Numbered from the stretch's first letter, positions 1 through 26,235 are shown. The stretch is DNA of 64,000 nucleotides from Macrotrachela quadricornifera (GCA_022393335.1 JAJEKB010000542.1:534135-598134); one strand, 5' to 3'. Made by a program: numbers and translations. The notes: a model not told the origin generated them from the sequence alone.

Positions 1-319
1 ATATTAAATGCCATACAAAATCGACTGAATTACACTCTTCCCCTCCCCGCTTTATCAAGATTGAAATATTTTTTTTTGTTCTTTACATATATCATTAAAA
101 ACTAATGTTGTTCCATAATGAATTTCCTATAAACCAGTGACACTATGAACGAAAGGGTTAATGTTTTGTATGATTATAGAGTGTTCAAAAGGATACAATG
201 TATAAAGAAATTTGCTCACATCAATAAAGGGAAGCAGAAATATTAGAGACATATAGTTAAAATCTTAATCGTACCAAAAATTGCAATTCACTCATATCTA
301 TATTGAAATATAAACATAC

Positions 320-1606
320 CAGTTTTGATGTATAACAAACAAGTTTAGATAAAATTTGTCCATCTTCCACATATGGATTTTCTAAACGTTCGCTATTCAA
401 TTTTTTTGTTCGTGCTGCTAACATTGCTACTAATACACATTCACTTGCTGAACCCTAAATTTAAAAACAAAATTTTAAATATTATCAACAAAAAAAAGTT
501 TCATACAAGAAGAGCACCACCACCACATTTTTTTTCACATGCACATTCTAAATTGAATACTTCAGTTTCATCATTATTATTATTCGATTTAAATGGAAGA
601 AATTCTTTTGGTAAAGACATCATACGACCAAGCCAATCAAGCATTATTGGTTCTAATTCAGTACATGCTGGACTTGATGCCCATGAAAAACCAACAATAC
701 CAAGACCTGCTGATAGTAAATCACCAAGAATTGATGGATAACTATTTCCAGCTGGAAAATAAGCATGGAAACGTGGATGTTGCCAATGTGTTATACCAGG
801 CATTATAGTTCTTTCAACATCGTTCATTATTTCATCCCATGATTCTCCTTTTTCAGGTGCATTTCGTGGTAACATGGGTCGTAAATAACCAGGTTCAACG
901 GCTGGAGTTACGCGACGTTCACTATTATTTTAATAAAATATAAAAAAAAAATCTATGATAAGAGAATTTTTATTTCTAAAAATCAATCTCATTCAATGCA
1001 TATGACGACATTTGTGAAATAGAAATTAAGTTTTATGGGGACATTTTGTTTTTGTCTTTCGTAACAGAGGCCGAATTCGAACTGGACAATCTTGGATCGG
1101 TAGCTGTTATCAATTTTTAAAAGTTACCTTACATATTCAAAAAAGTACTTTTACTTCACTCAAACAAGTCACTAGTTAAAGGGTAGTTAAAATAAGCAAT
1201 TATCTGCCATTCGAATACTAATATACAGCTTTCTAAAACTATTTATGCCGACCCGATCCGAATTTGAACGAGAAAAATTCAGTTCGTTTCGGTCTTTGTT
1301 TTTGGAATTTTCTAACCTGATATTAGTTAAATAATCAGCTATATAATCAATCATTTCTTTGCCACGTTGACGAAATTCTTCATCATTCATACCATTGATA
1401 GTTGAATTAGGTATAAAATCATTTTGAACTTCTGATTTTGATGATAATTTATATTTGTGTTTATTTCGTTTTTCAACGATACTAAAAATAATTAATATTA
1501 TTTTTAATTAAAAAATAATTAATTCATCTTACTCAATATCATCATTCGGAGCCAAACAAGATGTATGATTTTGTACGGAATGTAAAGCTTTCTTGATTCG
1601 CTTCAT
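320..1606 (-). CDS. Tyrosine/aromatic-L-amino-acid decarboxylase, N-terminal part; cut by window edge
   Basis: Group II pyridoxal-phosphate-dependent decarboxylase, cytosolic, making a biogenic amine such as tyramine or dopamine. Exons on the minus strand are 1606-1533, 1481-1317, 921-507 and 454-320, giving 262 residues in one frame. Exon 2 carries FRQRGKEMIDYIADYL and exon 3 carries VEPGYLRPMLP, HWQHPRFHAYFPAGNSYPSI and GFSWASSPACTELE, the substrate-pocket and dimer region of this family. Exon 4 carries GSASECVLVAMLAARTK. The HPRFHAYFPAGNS stretch resembles invertebrate tyrosine decarboxylases more than DOPA or histidine decarboxylases, so tyramine/octopamine synthesis is the best guess. 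The PLP lysine and C-terminal half lie beyond base 1; bases 1-319 are read as intron. A short Cys-containing insertion (CACEKKC) precedes GGG, and the usual VIQ after GGG is ALL. Confidence 0.85.
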
Positions 1607-4350
1607 TGTATAAGTGCAATGTTCTTGTTAATCGAAATAGAAGAAAATAATCGTATACTTGTTGTTTCTACTGACTGACCGATTAACTTATAGTCGAAAA
1701 TGGTTAAAGGAAAAAAATAAAGATATATTCGATTCAAGATAAATTATATACAAGTACATCTATTTATTGTCGACACCATCGATATATATCAAAATTTTTT
1801 AAATTAACAGTACTAGCAGTGAATAGATTTATTTTATATGTACTTGTCTAAACTGTATATTTATACATAGAAGTATTATTTGTTTTTCTATAATATAAAT
1901 TAACGTCAATTTGCGTCATCTTTTGGTGGAAAATTTCAGTTGATTATTTTTTTTATTTGATATTAAAATGAATATTAGATTAAATACTGTCAGAATTTTT
2001 GCTTTAAAATATTTGATCATACGATTTTTAGATAAGAGACAATGTCCTCAGTATCTTAATATATTCAAGTCATTTCAAAATAGCATATTTTATTGAAAGA
2101 TTCAACTTTTAATTATCTACAAAATTGTATTTGTTGATTGATGAAGGAATACTTTATCGGCGTCTAATTCGTAATACAAAAGTTTATTTAATTATAAGGA
2201 ACTTTTCTATATAGGCCTTTTTTGCAAAAATTTATTATCACATTTATTAATTATTCAAGTGATATTATTTCCGATTTAAATCTGCTTCCATTTTATTGTT
2301 GAAAAAGTTTCATTAAATAATTTACATATGGATTATTTGAAGAACAATGATTCTTTTTCTCAACATCAAATAGAAAAAACTGTTATAATATCGTCATTCA
2401 AGTAGATGAATCTATACTATCATATCTGGAGCGTTTGTTATTATTAAGTATTTTATTCTTTTCATTATTGAAAGTAAATACAGTTCTTAGTTTTAATAAA
2501 TATATGGAAGGATTATAATTTATATATATTAATGAATATTTTATTAATCTTATGAATATATTATTGAGTTCGAATATTCAGATTTGGATTCAAGGTTTGT
2601 TGTTCTAGACACAGCCAGACTCGAGATCTAATTGAACATGAACTCTAAACATTCGAAATAGAATCCTCGGATATGACTCATACTTGCTGAATACCTAATC
2701 TGATGTGTATATACAAATCAACTTAAGAAGGAAGTGAGAATGAATATCAAGATTTCTTTTATTTTCAATGGAAAAGTTTTGGTAATTTCAAATTTAGTCG
2801 AAATCTAAAATATTGAAAGTAAAGATGTCGAAAACAAAAACATCAGATCATCATTTTGAACATTTTACTTTCGATTAGCGTATAGGATATTAAAGAAATA
2901 CCTTAAATGTTCACTATAATAGGTATTTAATTACAGTATCTGAACCGTACAATGTTTTGTTTTTATTTGTTGCAAAAGAAATTGTGATTGTTCAATAAGT
3001 TAATTATTTAATATTGATAAACCGTTATATGAAAACATTTTGCTTGTATTTCAGTTTTTGAAATAATACTTAGAGTGAACCACAAATTCTGGTCATGATG
3101 TTTAGAGGACCTCATTGGATGCGATGATCTGTGTAGAAATGAGAAATCCAATATACCGTTTTGTGGAACTCTTTAAGACTCATCGAATGGTATATAGTAA
3201 GTTCAGTTTTTATAATATTTTGAAGAAACTAGAATCAATTTACTGATAGACGATTATACATTCATACCTGCATCTATCCACATGTACATCCACAAGACGA
3301 CTGGAGATGCTATGTATATGAGATTGTAACCTGTCAAAAACTCTACAAAATCATATGTAAGAAAAACTGTTTGTAAACTATTTTCGATTAATCTCGAAGA
3401 CCAATTTTTATTAACTTATGATGTTTGGATACGAGTACGGATGGAGACGGCGTAGTCGCTTACCAATAAATTAATTCTAGTTCCTTCAAAAATATCATAA
3501 AAATCAAACCTACTATATACGATTCGAAGAGTCTTGAAAAATTCTACAACATGGTATATTTGCTTTCTCATTTTTAAAAAGATTATCTTCCTCAACGAGG
3601 TTACCTTAAGTAAATGTTGGTTGGAATTTAGCTGTTTGCTATTTTATTTTTTTTAGCAAGAAAGTAGTTCAAAATCTCAGAATTCGTTTGCGACATTTTT
3701 ATTTTCGACCAAAATCGGCAGAATAAATTTTTACAATTATATATTTTAAGATTTTGGATTAATTAAAATGATTTACATTTGCATGGCGTCATGGGCGGGC
3801 CGGACCATAATTTCAGGGGGGGCAATAAGCACTTTTTCGCTGAAAAACGCTTGTTTTCATGACGTTTTTCTTAGAGTCCCAGCCAAAAATTTTTTTTACG
3901 GGGGGGCAATTGCCCCCTCTCGCACCCCCTCCTGGCCCGCCCATGCATGGCGTTATGAACATAACAAATCCATTGAATTAAAATCTCAATTATATATTTA
4001 ACATAAATGATCATGTTAAATAACAGTATAAGAGTGTTTCAATTAGTTTATCATCACAATACAGTAAAATATTCAAAATCAAAAAATAAATAACTATAAT
4101 TATCTAATTACTAAAATTTTATGAATATGAATCTTTGAATTGGTTAATGTTTCTTTCCGCTCATTTAAAAATATCTATCATTGTTATGAATGGTTAATTT
4201 TAATCAAATAGTTTTTATCAACCTGATGAGTCATTTCATTGGCAATTGTTAATACACGCACATGTATTTGAATGTTATTGCACATTTATAAAGAAATATT
4301 CTACTAAATTCTTTATTATATTTTTCTTATTTGAAATTTTTTAGATAAAA
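1607..4350. other. AT-rich intergenic spacer between divergent decarboxylase and ATM genes
   Basis: No coding-like exon with splice sites was recognised in this 2.7-kb stretch. It separates two genes transcribed away from each other, so it should hold both promoters, but no distinct motif stands out. The only structured item is the 156-bp GC-richer inverted-repeat element at 3790-3945. Confidence 0.6.
3782..3953. mobile_element. MITE of 156 bp with 8-bp target-site duplication
   Basis: The core at 3790-3945 begins CATGGGCGGGCC and ends GGCCCGCCCATG, perfect 12-bp terminal inverted repeats. Both sides carry the direct repeat CATGGCGT (3782-3789 and 3946-3953), an 8-bp target-site duplication. 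The interior has G-runs and C-runs (3826-3832, 3900-3906, 3913-3917) that can pair, and no transposase. An 8-bp duplication fits hAT- or P-type transposases; the superfamily is not certain. The GC-rich ends contrast sharply with the AT-rich surroundings. Confidence 0.8.
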
Positions 4351-18073
<13,723 letters not shown>

Positions 18074-19164
18074 TTTTTTGTTATATATATATATTGTGTG
18101 TGTGTGAATATTATTCTAAAAATAATTAGTAATCTTTTATTTTAATATACAACAATATTATTTTGTCAAATGTATTATTGAAAAAAATAGTGATGTGTAA
18201 AAAATAAAAAATAAAAAACATTTTTATTCTATGGAAATATTTGAAAATATAAATAATTATAAACGGATTTTATTACAATAAATAAAAAAATGAAGACAAT
18301 TCTTTAATAATCTATGTATATCTATCAAAAACAATTCAGTTCTCTATTGATGCACTAGTTTTTAAAACAAGTATTGTCTAATGATTTATAACTTTACGGA
18401 AACATGATTTATTCAATGAATAACAATAGTAGTTATAGGTATTTTCAGTTGATGCAAAAAGAGAAAAATACTAAAAAATAGAAAACTATCAATTAATCTC
18501 TTGTAAAATTATTCAAATTGATATTTTGTAAAAGGATTAGATAATAGTTTGAAATAATAATAACCTACAGTCATTAGTTGTCAATGTCCTATTTTATTTT
18601 GAATTCAAGAAGTTCATTAGATGAATCATTCTTTTAGTATGATTTCCTTTTACTTATGTATTGCCATCGTTATAACAACTTCATATAACTTTTTAGACAT
18701 TAAATACAATCTTAAAAATGTATTATTCGACATCAAGTTTTGTCTTCTAAGTCGTTTGATTTTCGATAAGCTTGTATTCTTATATTTTCTACTCATTTAA
18801 TACAGACTAATGTCTAACTCCATGTGATAGTCTTAGCATTGTTTTTATAAATCATATTTACTTTCGAATCTTCTTTAGATTATGTCATAGGTATAAATAG
18901 TGAAATATTTCATCAATTATTAAAATATCACTAATGTACAGTGCCAATAAGATCAATATTTTGGCACATGCAAAGAAAATGATCTATAAGATTTATTCAA
19001 ATACAAATCGTATGATAGTTAATCTTTATGTCATCATGTTGGCTGTAGAGAGACGATAGTTGTTACTATCATTAAATCATTACCTGTTTATTTTTACATG
19101 AGCAAAGATTAGGCCTAGGACAGTTCGCAAGTCTATGGACCGAATTTTTTTCGAGAAGTGTACT

Positions 19165-19335
19165 TAACCAACAGTTCTTTTTTCAAGAATTGTATCTAAA
19201 GAACACTTCTTCGCCAAGAACTATATGCAATGGGCAGTTCTTTTTCAGGAACTGTATGTAATGGACAGCCCTTCTTCGAAAACTGTGTTCAAAGAACAAC
19301 TCCTTTTCAAAAACTGTATCCAATGCACCAGTGTT
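19165..19335. repeat. Degenerate minisatellite, period about 32-33 bp, five copies
   Basis: Five consecutive imperfect units share the pattern (A/G)CAGTTCTTTTTCAAGAACTG followed by TAT.TAATGG or a variant. Copies start near 19170, 19202, 19233, 19264 and 19296. Within a unit GTTCTTTTTC.AGAACTG is itself nearly palindromic, so each unit can form a small hairpin. Confidence 0.7.
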
Positions 19336-19481
19336 TTATCCAGCTGGGGGGGGGGACAAGGGATATTTTGCCCCCTCGAGATTTAGGAAATTTGCGGTTA
19401 TTTGTGTCTTACACTATGCGTTTGTCCCTTCCCTGGGCAATTATTTTCGCACCCTCAGACGAAAAAACCTGGATAAAACAC
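19331..19481. mobile_element. Inverted-repeat element with G-run (MITE-like, 151 bp)
   Basis: The ends are GTGTTTTATCCAG (19331-19343) and its perfect reverse complement CTGGATAAAACAC (19469-19481). A run of about ten Gs follows the left end and C-rich blocks lie inside, so the interior is much more GC-rich than the flanks. No convincing target-site duplication was found, so mobility is inferred only from the terminal repeats. Confidence 0.5.
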
Positions 19482-19827
19482 ATGATGTATTTTAGATCTT
19501 ATCAATGATGATAATGATTTGTATAGATATTGGTGTAAAATAAAGAATCATCTTCGAATTCTAACAATAATGATGTATTTTTAGATATTATAAATCTATT
19601 ATTCCTCAATGCCAACGTGTTCGACAATGTAAAATACTAGGCTCATATGGTGACATTTAATTATTTATTAAATGAATATAATGCATATAATATCAATGTA
19701 CATATTTCATTTCATATGAAATATACTTTTATTGTATTCAATTTATTTGTTATGTCTTTATCAACATTATACATACCCTTTAGACAAAATCCACTAATTC
19801 ATAGTAGATTGGTCAATGACTTATATT

Positions 19828-20950
19828 AGACTAGATGGTATTTGAGTTTCACTCGACTACGAAATGTGATGCGAAGCTTGAATTAGATTATAGAGAATTT
19901 CACGAGTTTCGAAAAGGAACTAGTCTTTTTGCGATAGATAAAAAAATTTTCATATCTTATTATGTTGAGCAAATGAAAAGAACAAAGTTTATAAAAAAAA
20001 CGATCTATTAAATGATATTTATTATAAATAAAGTAAACTGTCTGCGAATCATTGTTTAAAAATAATAATGATTTGAGTATGAAGATTTTTATTAGATTTG
20101 AAAACAAATGTCGACGGTTCAATCTCGATATTTTAACTTCATGTTTGAACAAGTATTTATCAACAGCTGTCTTCACAGCTATCATATTTAAGATCAATTG
20201 TTTGAAGAGATTGGCGCCAAACTTTTCTTTTCAAAACCGTCTTTTTCCTAAATTATTTGTAATTGAATGACTTATCTTCATAAAGAACCGAAAACGATGT
20301 CCCACGATTTCATCTCGATACTTTTGATCTCGCATTTCAACGGATTTTTTCTAATTTTTCGTTCATGAGACTAGATGGTAGTCAAGTTTCACTAGACTAC
20401 GAAATGCGGTGCGAAGCTCAATTTCAAAACCACGATTTAGAAATTTTCAAATATTTTCGAATACTCATCATTATCGTATAATCGTGTGAGTTGACCTTGT
20501 TCGCTGTATCGCACTTACATTGATCTGATGAAGGAATTTATCTAGAGATGTTAAGAAAATCGTTTGTTTAAACAATTGTTTGGATCAATCAGCTAATAGA
20601 ATTCGCAAAGAAATCGAAAAGTAGACGTGGCGAAGTTTATTACTATGCAACCTTCACTAATCCTTATCAACATATTTTGAAAAAATCGATTAATTATCTT
20701 TCTGATGCATTATCTATTTTCAGATATTCACACAGCTGTATACATAAAATCAGTCATTTAGTAAAAAGTGGCGCCTAACGTTTCTTGCTGTTTTCGCTTT
20801 AATTATCTCCAATCCAAAAACATGCAAATTTTGTCATTTTGTCGGCCTTTCTATAAGTCATTCAAACCTTGTAGAAAACATTTGAAAACAGACTTAAGCA
20901 GTCCAATCTCGATACTTTCATCTCATGTTTCAATGCATATTTTGTGATTT
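19828..20950. repeat. Degenerate direct duplication, unit about 540-600 bp
   Basis: GACTAGATGGTATTTGAGTT at about 19830 recurs, with changes, at about 20369. Both are followed by TTTCAC and ACTACGAAATG and then by GCGAAGCT. Later landmarks recur at similar spacing: GGCGCCAAAC (20213) with GGCGCCTAAC (20770), and CTCGATACTTTTGATCTC (20318) with CTCGATACTTTCATCTC (20914). I infer two diverged copies of one old element. No coding content was recognised. Confidence 0.45.
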
Positions 20951-22024
20951 TTCATTCTCGAGATCATCCTGCCGCAAAATGACACCTTTTGATGTGCATG
21001 TCGAGAAATTAAGAAGGAAAAAAAAACCTCGCGCAAGACTACATAAATGTTATGTTTCGCACCGCATTAACTGCAATTAAATGCATTATTCTCGTCAATT
21101 CAATGAATATATCTAAACATGTCCTTATTTTCTTTACTGTTATGCATGTATGATCCCTATTTAAATGTAATTTTGCAATGTTATCAAAGTTAAATATAAT
21201 CTTTCTTTTTTTTCTATTATCCGTTTTTAGTTTAGTGACAAATTTTATTACACTTTTGATAGATCCAATATGTTCTTCTATTTTTTAGTTTTATATATCA
21301 TTGTATGATTATTTTGAACTGTAGTTAATAATAAAATATTGAGAAAATTCAATAGACAGAATGATTGTACTTTATCTGTTGATCAAAATGTATTATGTTA
21401 ATATTTCAACAAAATGATTGTCATACAAAAAAAAAAAGAGATTTATTTTGTTTATCGCCTTTCAATACTATCTATTGACAAGTTTGTATTCTTAGAAGCA
21501 TTGAAATTGAATTTAATGATTCTTCAATATTCAAATAATAGTTCAATATATAGTACAAGGTAAAATGAAACAAATATGTAAAGAATCCATTTGAAGTATA
21601 ATAGAGTAGGTTAGAAAAAGAAATACAAATATTCAAGTAAATTAAGAAGAAATAAGAAGAAATCACGTTCTTTAATAATCTTTCTATGCAAAGAAAAAAA
21701 AGGACTTCTTACTAATTAAAGTACTAAATGAACTTCGAAAAAAAAATGAGTTTTTCAATTGCTTGTTTTTCCTCTCACGTTGTGACGCATAGGCCAGCCA
21801 TGCGTATGGTAGTAAGAAGAAAAAAAAATAGAAAATGTGTTTTTACTGTTTGATTCTCTATATAAAACGAAGAGAGATGAGGTAAAATCTCTTTTTCTTT
21901 TTTTTCTGTTCTGTATTTAACATTTCTTCTTTTTATTTTTTCTACGTTGTCGGAAATGCAAGGACAGAATAAGGAGATTCAAGCATATTCAACTGAAGTT
22001 TACCATTAAAATATATATATTAAA

Positions 22025-23017
22025 ATGGTATTCATAAATATCACATGCAATTGTATTAAGAAATATATACCATTACTTTGTGCATTCATTTTTTTTGCCA
22101 TATTATTTTATACAAATGCAGTTGTAACAACTATTGCTGATCGTATTGCACCTTATTATCAACCAGCATTACCTGATATTGGTCATAGACTATTACCATA
22201 TTGGACATATTTTCAAATAAATAATTATTGGATTATTATTGCATATGTATTCATATTTATACGATTTTTACCTCAATCAGATATTCGTATTACTGTTTTT
22301 CGTCGTTGGTTTTTTGTACAAGGTATTATGTTTGGTATGCGTAGTATTTCTATTTATATTACTTCACTTACGGTACCACAACCAGGTTGTATATCAAATA
22401 TAACAGAATTAGCGACACCAGCTGTTGAAGCATTTTATGTTATGATTGGAATACATTCAACATGTGGTGACGTACTTTTTTCAGGTCATACAGTAGCATG
22501 TAAGTATTTATTTATAGTAAATAAAAATATTTTTCTATGCACTTTAGTGACAATTTGTGCTCTGTGTTGGACAACATATGCTCGAGCTGAAGAATATCGA
22601 CCATTTTTATTTCTTTATAGAAAATGTGGTTGTACAAAAGAATTTCATTTTCCAGAATGGTTAATTCGACCAAAATTAGATGCTGTAGGAGATCCAATGA
22701 CACTTTATTTAACAACTTATTTTGTTTGGCTTTATTCAATAGCTGGTTATTTACTTATTATTGCAACACGATTTCATTATAGTGTTGATGTTTTTCTTGG
22801 ATGTTTATTAACTGTACTTACTTGGTATACATATCATTCATATGTTAAAAGACTTTTAGAAAAAAGAAGATTTATTATTGCAAGAATATTTGTTTGGTTT
22901 GAAGGATTAGAAGGTGATGCATCAATAAATATTAGTTTACTTAATGGACCTGTAAGAAATGATTTAACAGAGTTACCACCTGTTGCTGTAGTTAGCGCTG
23001 GCGATGCAAGATTTTAA
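22025..23017 (+). CDS. Sphingomyelin synthase-like PAP2-family transferase
   Basis: Multi-pass membrane enzyme moving a phospho-head-group (phosphocholine or phosphoethanolamine) from glycerophospholipid to ceramide in Golgi/plasma membrane. Exons are 22025-22499 and 22548-23017, giving 314 aa. The 48-nt intron has no in-frame stop, so unspliced RNA would also read through. Motifs in order: MRSISIYITSLTVP (family RY.T.LP element), CGDVLFSGHTV with H155, and HYSVDVFLGC with H235 and D239, the His-His-Asp site. At least five hydrophobic segments are visible. Between the two His motifs about 35 extra residues (around CGCTKEFHFPEW) are present compared with the human enzymes I recall. No SAM domain lies upstream, which argues against SMSr. 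Head-group specificity cannot be told. Confidence 0.85.
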   Translation: MVFINITCNCIKKYIPLLCAFIFFAILFYTNAVVTTIADRIAPYYQPALPDIGHRLLPYWTYFQINNYWIIIAYVFIFIRFLPQSDIRITVFRRWFFVQGIMFGMRSISIYITSLTVPQPGCISNITELATPAVEAFYVMIGIHSTCGDVLFSGHTVACKYLFIVNKNIFLCTLVTICALCWTTYARAEEYRPFLFLYRKCGCTKEFHFPEWLIRPKLDAVGDPMTLYLTTYFVWLYSIAGYLLIIATRFHYSVDVFLGCLLTVLTWYTYHSYVKRLLEKRRFIIARIFVWFEGLEGDASINISLLNGPVRNDLTELPPVAVVSAGDARF

Positions 23018-23694
23018 TAGAAATTTTTTCCGTCAATGTAATATTATTTATTTGTTGATCAAGAACAGTAAAATTAATTTGTGCAAAATAAGATATTTAC
23101 TCCCGCTATTGTCAGATAAAATGTATTTATTTATAAATAATAAAAACAAAAATACTTTGATGACAAACGTTAAAAATTAGGTTATTGTGCGAAAAAAAAA
23201 GACGAAAGTTCTTTAGTATTATTATTAGTTTTTTTTATAGATAAGGTCAATTATATGTCTATTATTGAATGAATCGAACCATAAACAAATGTGTGATATA
23301 TTAATACATGATTGGCATTAAGTTTTTTTTTATTTGCATTTAGTACAAAAACAAATGGAAAAGGACGACGAAGTAATTCGAATGAAAAAATAATAGATAT
23401 AAAAATATTCGAGATCAATAAAATGTCGAATTGATCTATTTTTATATTTTCTTTTTATTATTATATTATGTAATGTACTTGATTTACATATAAACTGTTC
23501 TATTAATACTAAAAGATATCTCGATTTAATCTTTAATGTATTTATTATTTTCAATGTCAAAACAAAAATCATAAAGACATTTAATCGATATAATAAATCA
23601 TGTGTTTTTTATTATAACTAACAGAAAATAAACAAAATACAAAATAAACTAGTCAAGAAATAATAACTGAAGTTTTTTTTTTTTTCGTAAAAAT
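23018..23694. other. 3'-to-3' intergenic stretch
   Basis: AT-rich sequence between the convergent sphingomyelin-synthase-like and SLC34 genes. It should contain both 3' UTRs; AATAAA-like runs appear near 23135. No further gene was recognised. Confidence 0.5.
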
Positions 23695-26235
23695 TTATAG
23701 ACGAGTATTAACTTCAGATAATGTATCGATATCGTGAAATGTTTGATTTGTATGACCAGAATTATTTTGATTAACTTTTGTTTTTGATTCATTTCCATTA
23801 GGACATAATAATCGATTTTTTCTGTTAAAAAAATATTCATCATACCAAGCCAATGTACGAAATGGTCTTGGTACCCATGACCATGTTTGTAATTTATGTG
23901 GTAAAACTCTTGGAAAATGAACTTGTAAAAGATTTATAATAATAATAATTATAATAAGTAATAAAATTGGACTAAAAACACCAATAAAAACATACCTAAA
24001 TAATAAAAAAAAAATTTGTATTTTTTCTCAAATCAAAATAATAATTATTATGAACATACCATCCAGCAAGAGAAATAGCGAAAATTATTATAGGAATAAG
24101 AAAAAATGATGCTAGAATATAAACAATAGCAAACCATCGATATGCGGCTGTTGTTTCACCTAATTTTTTCGCTAATGCTATTGGTACATTACGCATTATT
24201 GGCACTGGAAACCAAAGCATTATACCAAATATATTAAAAAATGTATGACATAATGCAATTTGTAATGAATTTCTAAGTTCTTGAGGTGTTGTTGATGTTA
24301 ATGCTGCCATAATACCTGTAATTGTTGTACCAATATTTGAACCTAATGTAAATGGATACATTCGTTCGATAGTTATTATTCCAAGACCAACAAGTGGTGT
24401 TAATGTTGATGTAAATATTGAACTACTTTGTACAAGTATTGTAAATACACAACCAACCTAAATACAAAAAAAAAGAGAAATTTTAATTTAAATAAATTTT
24501 AAAAAAAAGAAGAGCTTTTTATTATTACTGCAATAGCTAAATATGGTGTTAAATGATGAAAAATACCAGGAAAATCAGCATTAACTGTTTTATGTATTAC
24601 TGTACTAATTGTTCCTTTAAGCATTGATTGAAGAAGTTTAACAAGTAAAACAAGACATAGACAAAGTGAAATAATTGAAAGAATAAGAAGAAGTAAACCA
24701 ACACCCCAATCAGGCCATGAAATTTTTGAAAATAAAAATTTACAATATTGATCAGGTGATAAACTAAATGTATTATTTTCATTTGTTAAATTTTTAAATG
24801 AACAATAACGTTTAATAAGTGATAAATCCGAATTATCTGAACCCATAGCAATACTTTCAATAACTTTTTCATCTAACTATAAAAAAAGAAGAAATTTTTT
24901 TTTTTATTGTAATATATTTCAATATATATTTCTTTTCTTTTTTTACTTGAATTATTGTATGTGTTAATGGTTTTGTAAGTACATTTAAAAATTGTGGATT
25001 TGAACTAGTTTTATGTTGAAAACTAATTTTTCTTGTAATGAGTTCCGTTAAATGATATAATAAACCTAAATAAATATTTATCATATAGTTTGATTACGTT
25101 ATTTTTTGTTTTCTAGTTTTATACAGTTTGCTGTATTTATGTGAAACATCAGAGATTTGTTATTTTCATATAATCGGATAAGACAAAAATTTCGAGAAAT
25201 GATGAAATAAAATTTTTCTACGCTCATATTTCAGTAACAAGAAAATTTTACTCTTTCACAGATTTCTATCTTTAGTATAAAACTACACAAAATAACTATA
25301 TAATTAAATTGTACATATATATACCTGATACAATTTCTAGTGGTAATAAAATAATAACTGTTGCCCAATTAAACATATCATGTACTGTAGCACCAGCAAA
25401 TGCTCGACGAAATTCATCTCGTCTACTCTATAAAATTTTTTTTATTTTTTATTATTGATTAAAAAATTTCTCGAAATATATTTCTACATACTGAATGTGT
25501 TAATGCCACAATTGTATTTGTTACAGATGTACCTTTATTTGAAATATAAAAAAATGTTTAAAAATTTTATTTTAAATAAATAAAAAACATACCAATATTA
25601 GCACCTAAAATAAAATAGAATTAATTATAAAATTTATTTTATTAGGAAATAAATTATCTTACCCATTATTATTGGAATTGCTTGTCGAACAGGTAGAACT
25701 AAAATGTAAAATATATATATTTTTTAAAATTTAATATATATTTATTTACTTGATGATGAAACCATTGATACAACAATTGATGTTGATGTTGATGAACTTT
25801 GTACAATTACTGTTGCTAATAATCCAAGCATAAGACCAGCAACAGGATTCGAAAGAACAGCACCTTCTGTAAATGCTTTTCCAGTTATTTTACCTAATTT
25901 TAAAAATAAAAATATATAAGATAAAGAAAAATTATTTTGTACCTCCAACAAGTCGAAAAGCTGAACTCATTATATCAAGTGAACAAACAAAAATATAAAG
26001 TAAACATAATAAACTGATAAATTTTCCAATTAATAATATAACATGTTTTATACGTCCTGTTGTATTCATATCTATATATATATATATACAAAGTATAAAT
26101 CAAGAAACATATTTTCTTAATAAATAATTTACCTTTCCATCGAATTTCATCATGATTAGTAATACTTTCAACTACTGAATTCCATGCATCATTAGTAATA
26201 ATTTCATCGTGTGATATTGATTGATTTTCTTTCAT
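23695..26235 (-). CDS. Sodium-dependent phosphate cotransporter, SLC34 (NaPi-II) family
   Basis: Plasma-membrane Na/inorganic-phosphate symporter. Exons on the minus strand: 26235-26133, 26071-25943, 25893-25750, 25698-25663, 25604-25593, 25532-25492, 25427-25325, 25065-24947, 24876-24529, 24457-24060, 23995-23695. They sum to 1734 nt, 577 aa. The two inverted QSSS repeats that form the transport site are [12 protein letters not shown] (Q109) and [13 protein letters not shown] (Q355). Other family landmarks are [54 protein letters not shown] and [11 protein letters not shown] large loop with an NLT glycosylation sequon separates the repeats. Exon 5 is only 12 nt. The C terminus is NTRL, like the PDZ-binding tail of vertebrate NaPi-IIa. 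All splice phases agree. Confidence 0.93.

Larger units (their letters stand above)
18074..22024. other. Repeat-rich intergenic spacer
   Basis: About 4 kb between ATM and the sphingomyelin-synthase-like gene. I see no exon series. It contains a short TG run after ATM, a minisatellite (19165-19335), an inverted-repeat element (19331-19481) and a degenerate duplicated block (19828-20950). The last kilobase (21000-22024) is plain AT-rich sequence that presumably includes the promoter of the downstream gene. Confidence 0.55.

Noticed and set aside
373..741. Plus-strand 122-codon frame
   Set aside because: Antisense shadow of the tyrosine-decarboxylase-like exons, which have strong family similarity on the other strand.
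1060..1300. GC-richer patch in the decarboxylase intron with GAATTCGAAC and CCGATCCGAA
   Set aside because: Looks like a repeat fragment, and a similar patch occurs at about 13395, but no clear ends or alignment could be established; also not a tRNA, since no cloverleaf forms.
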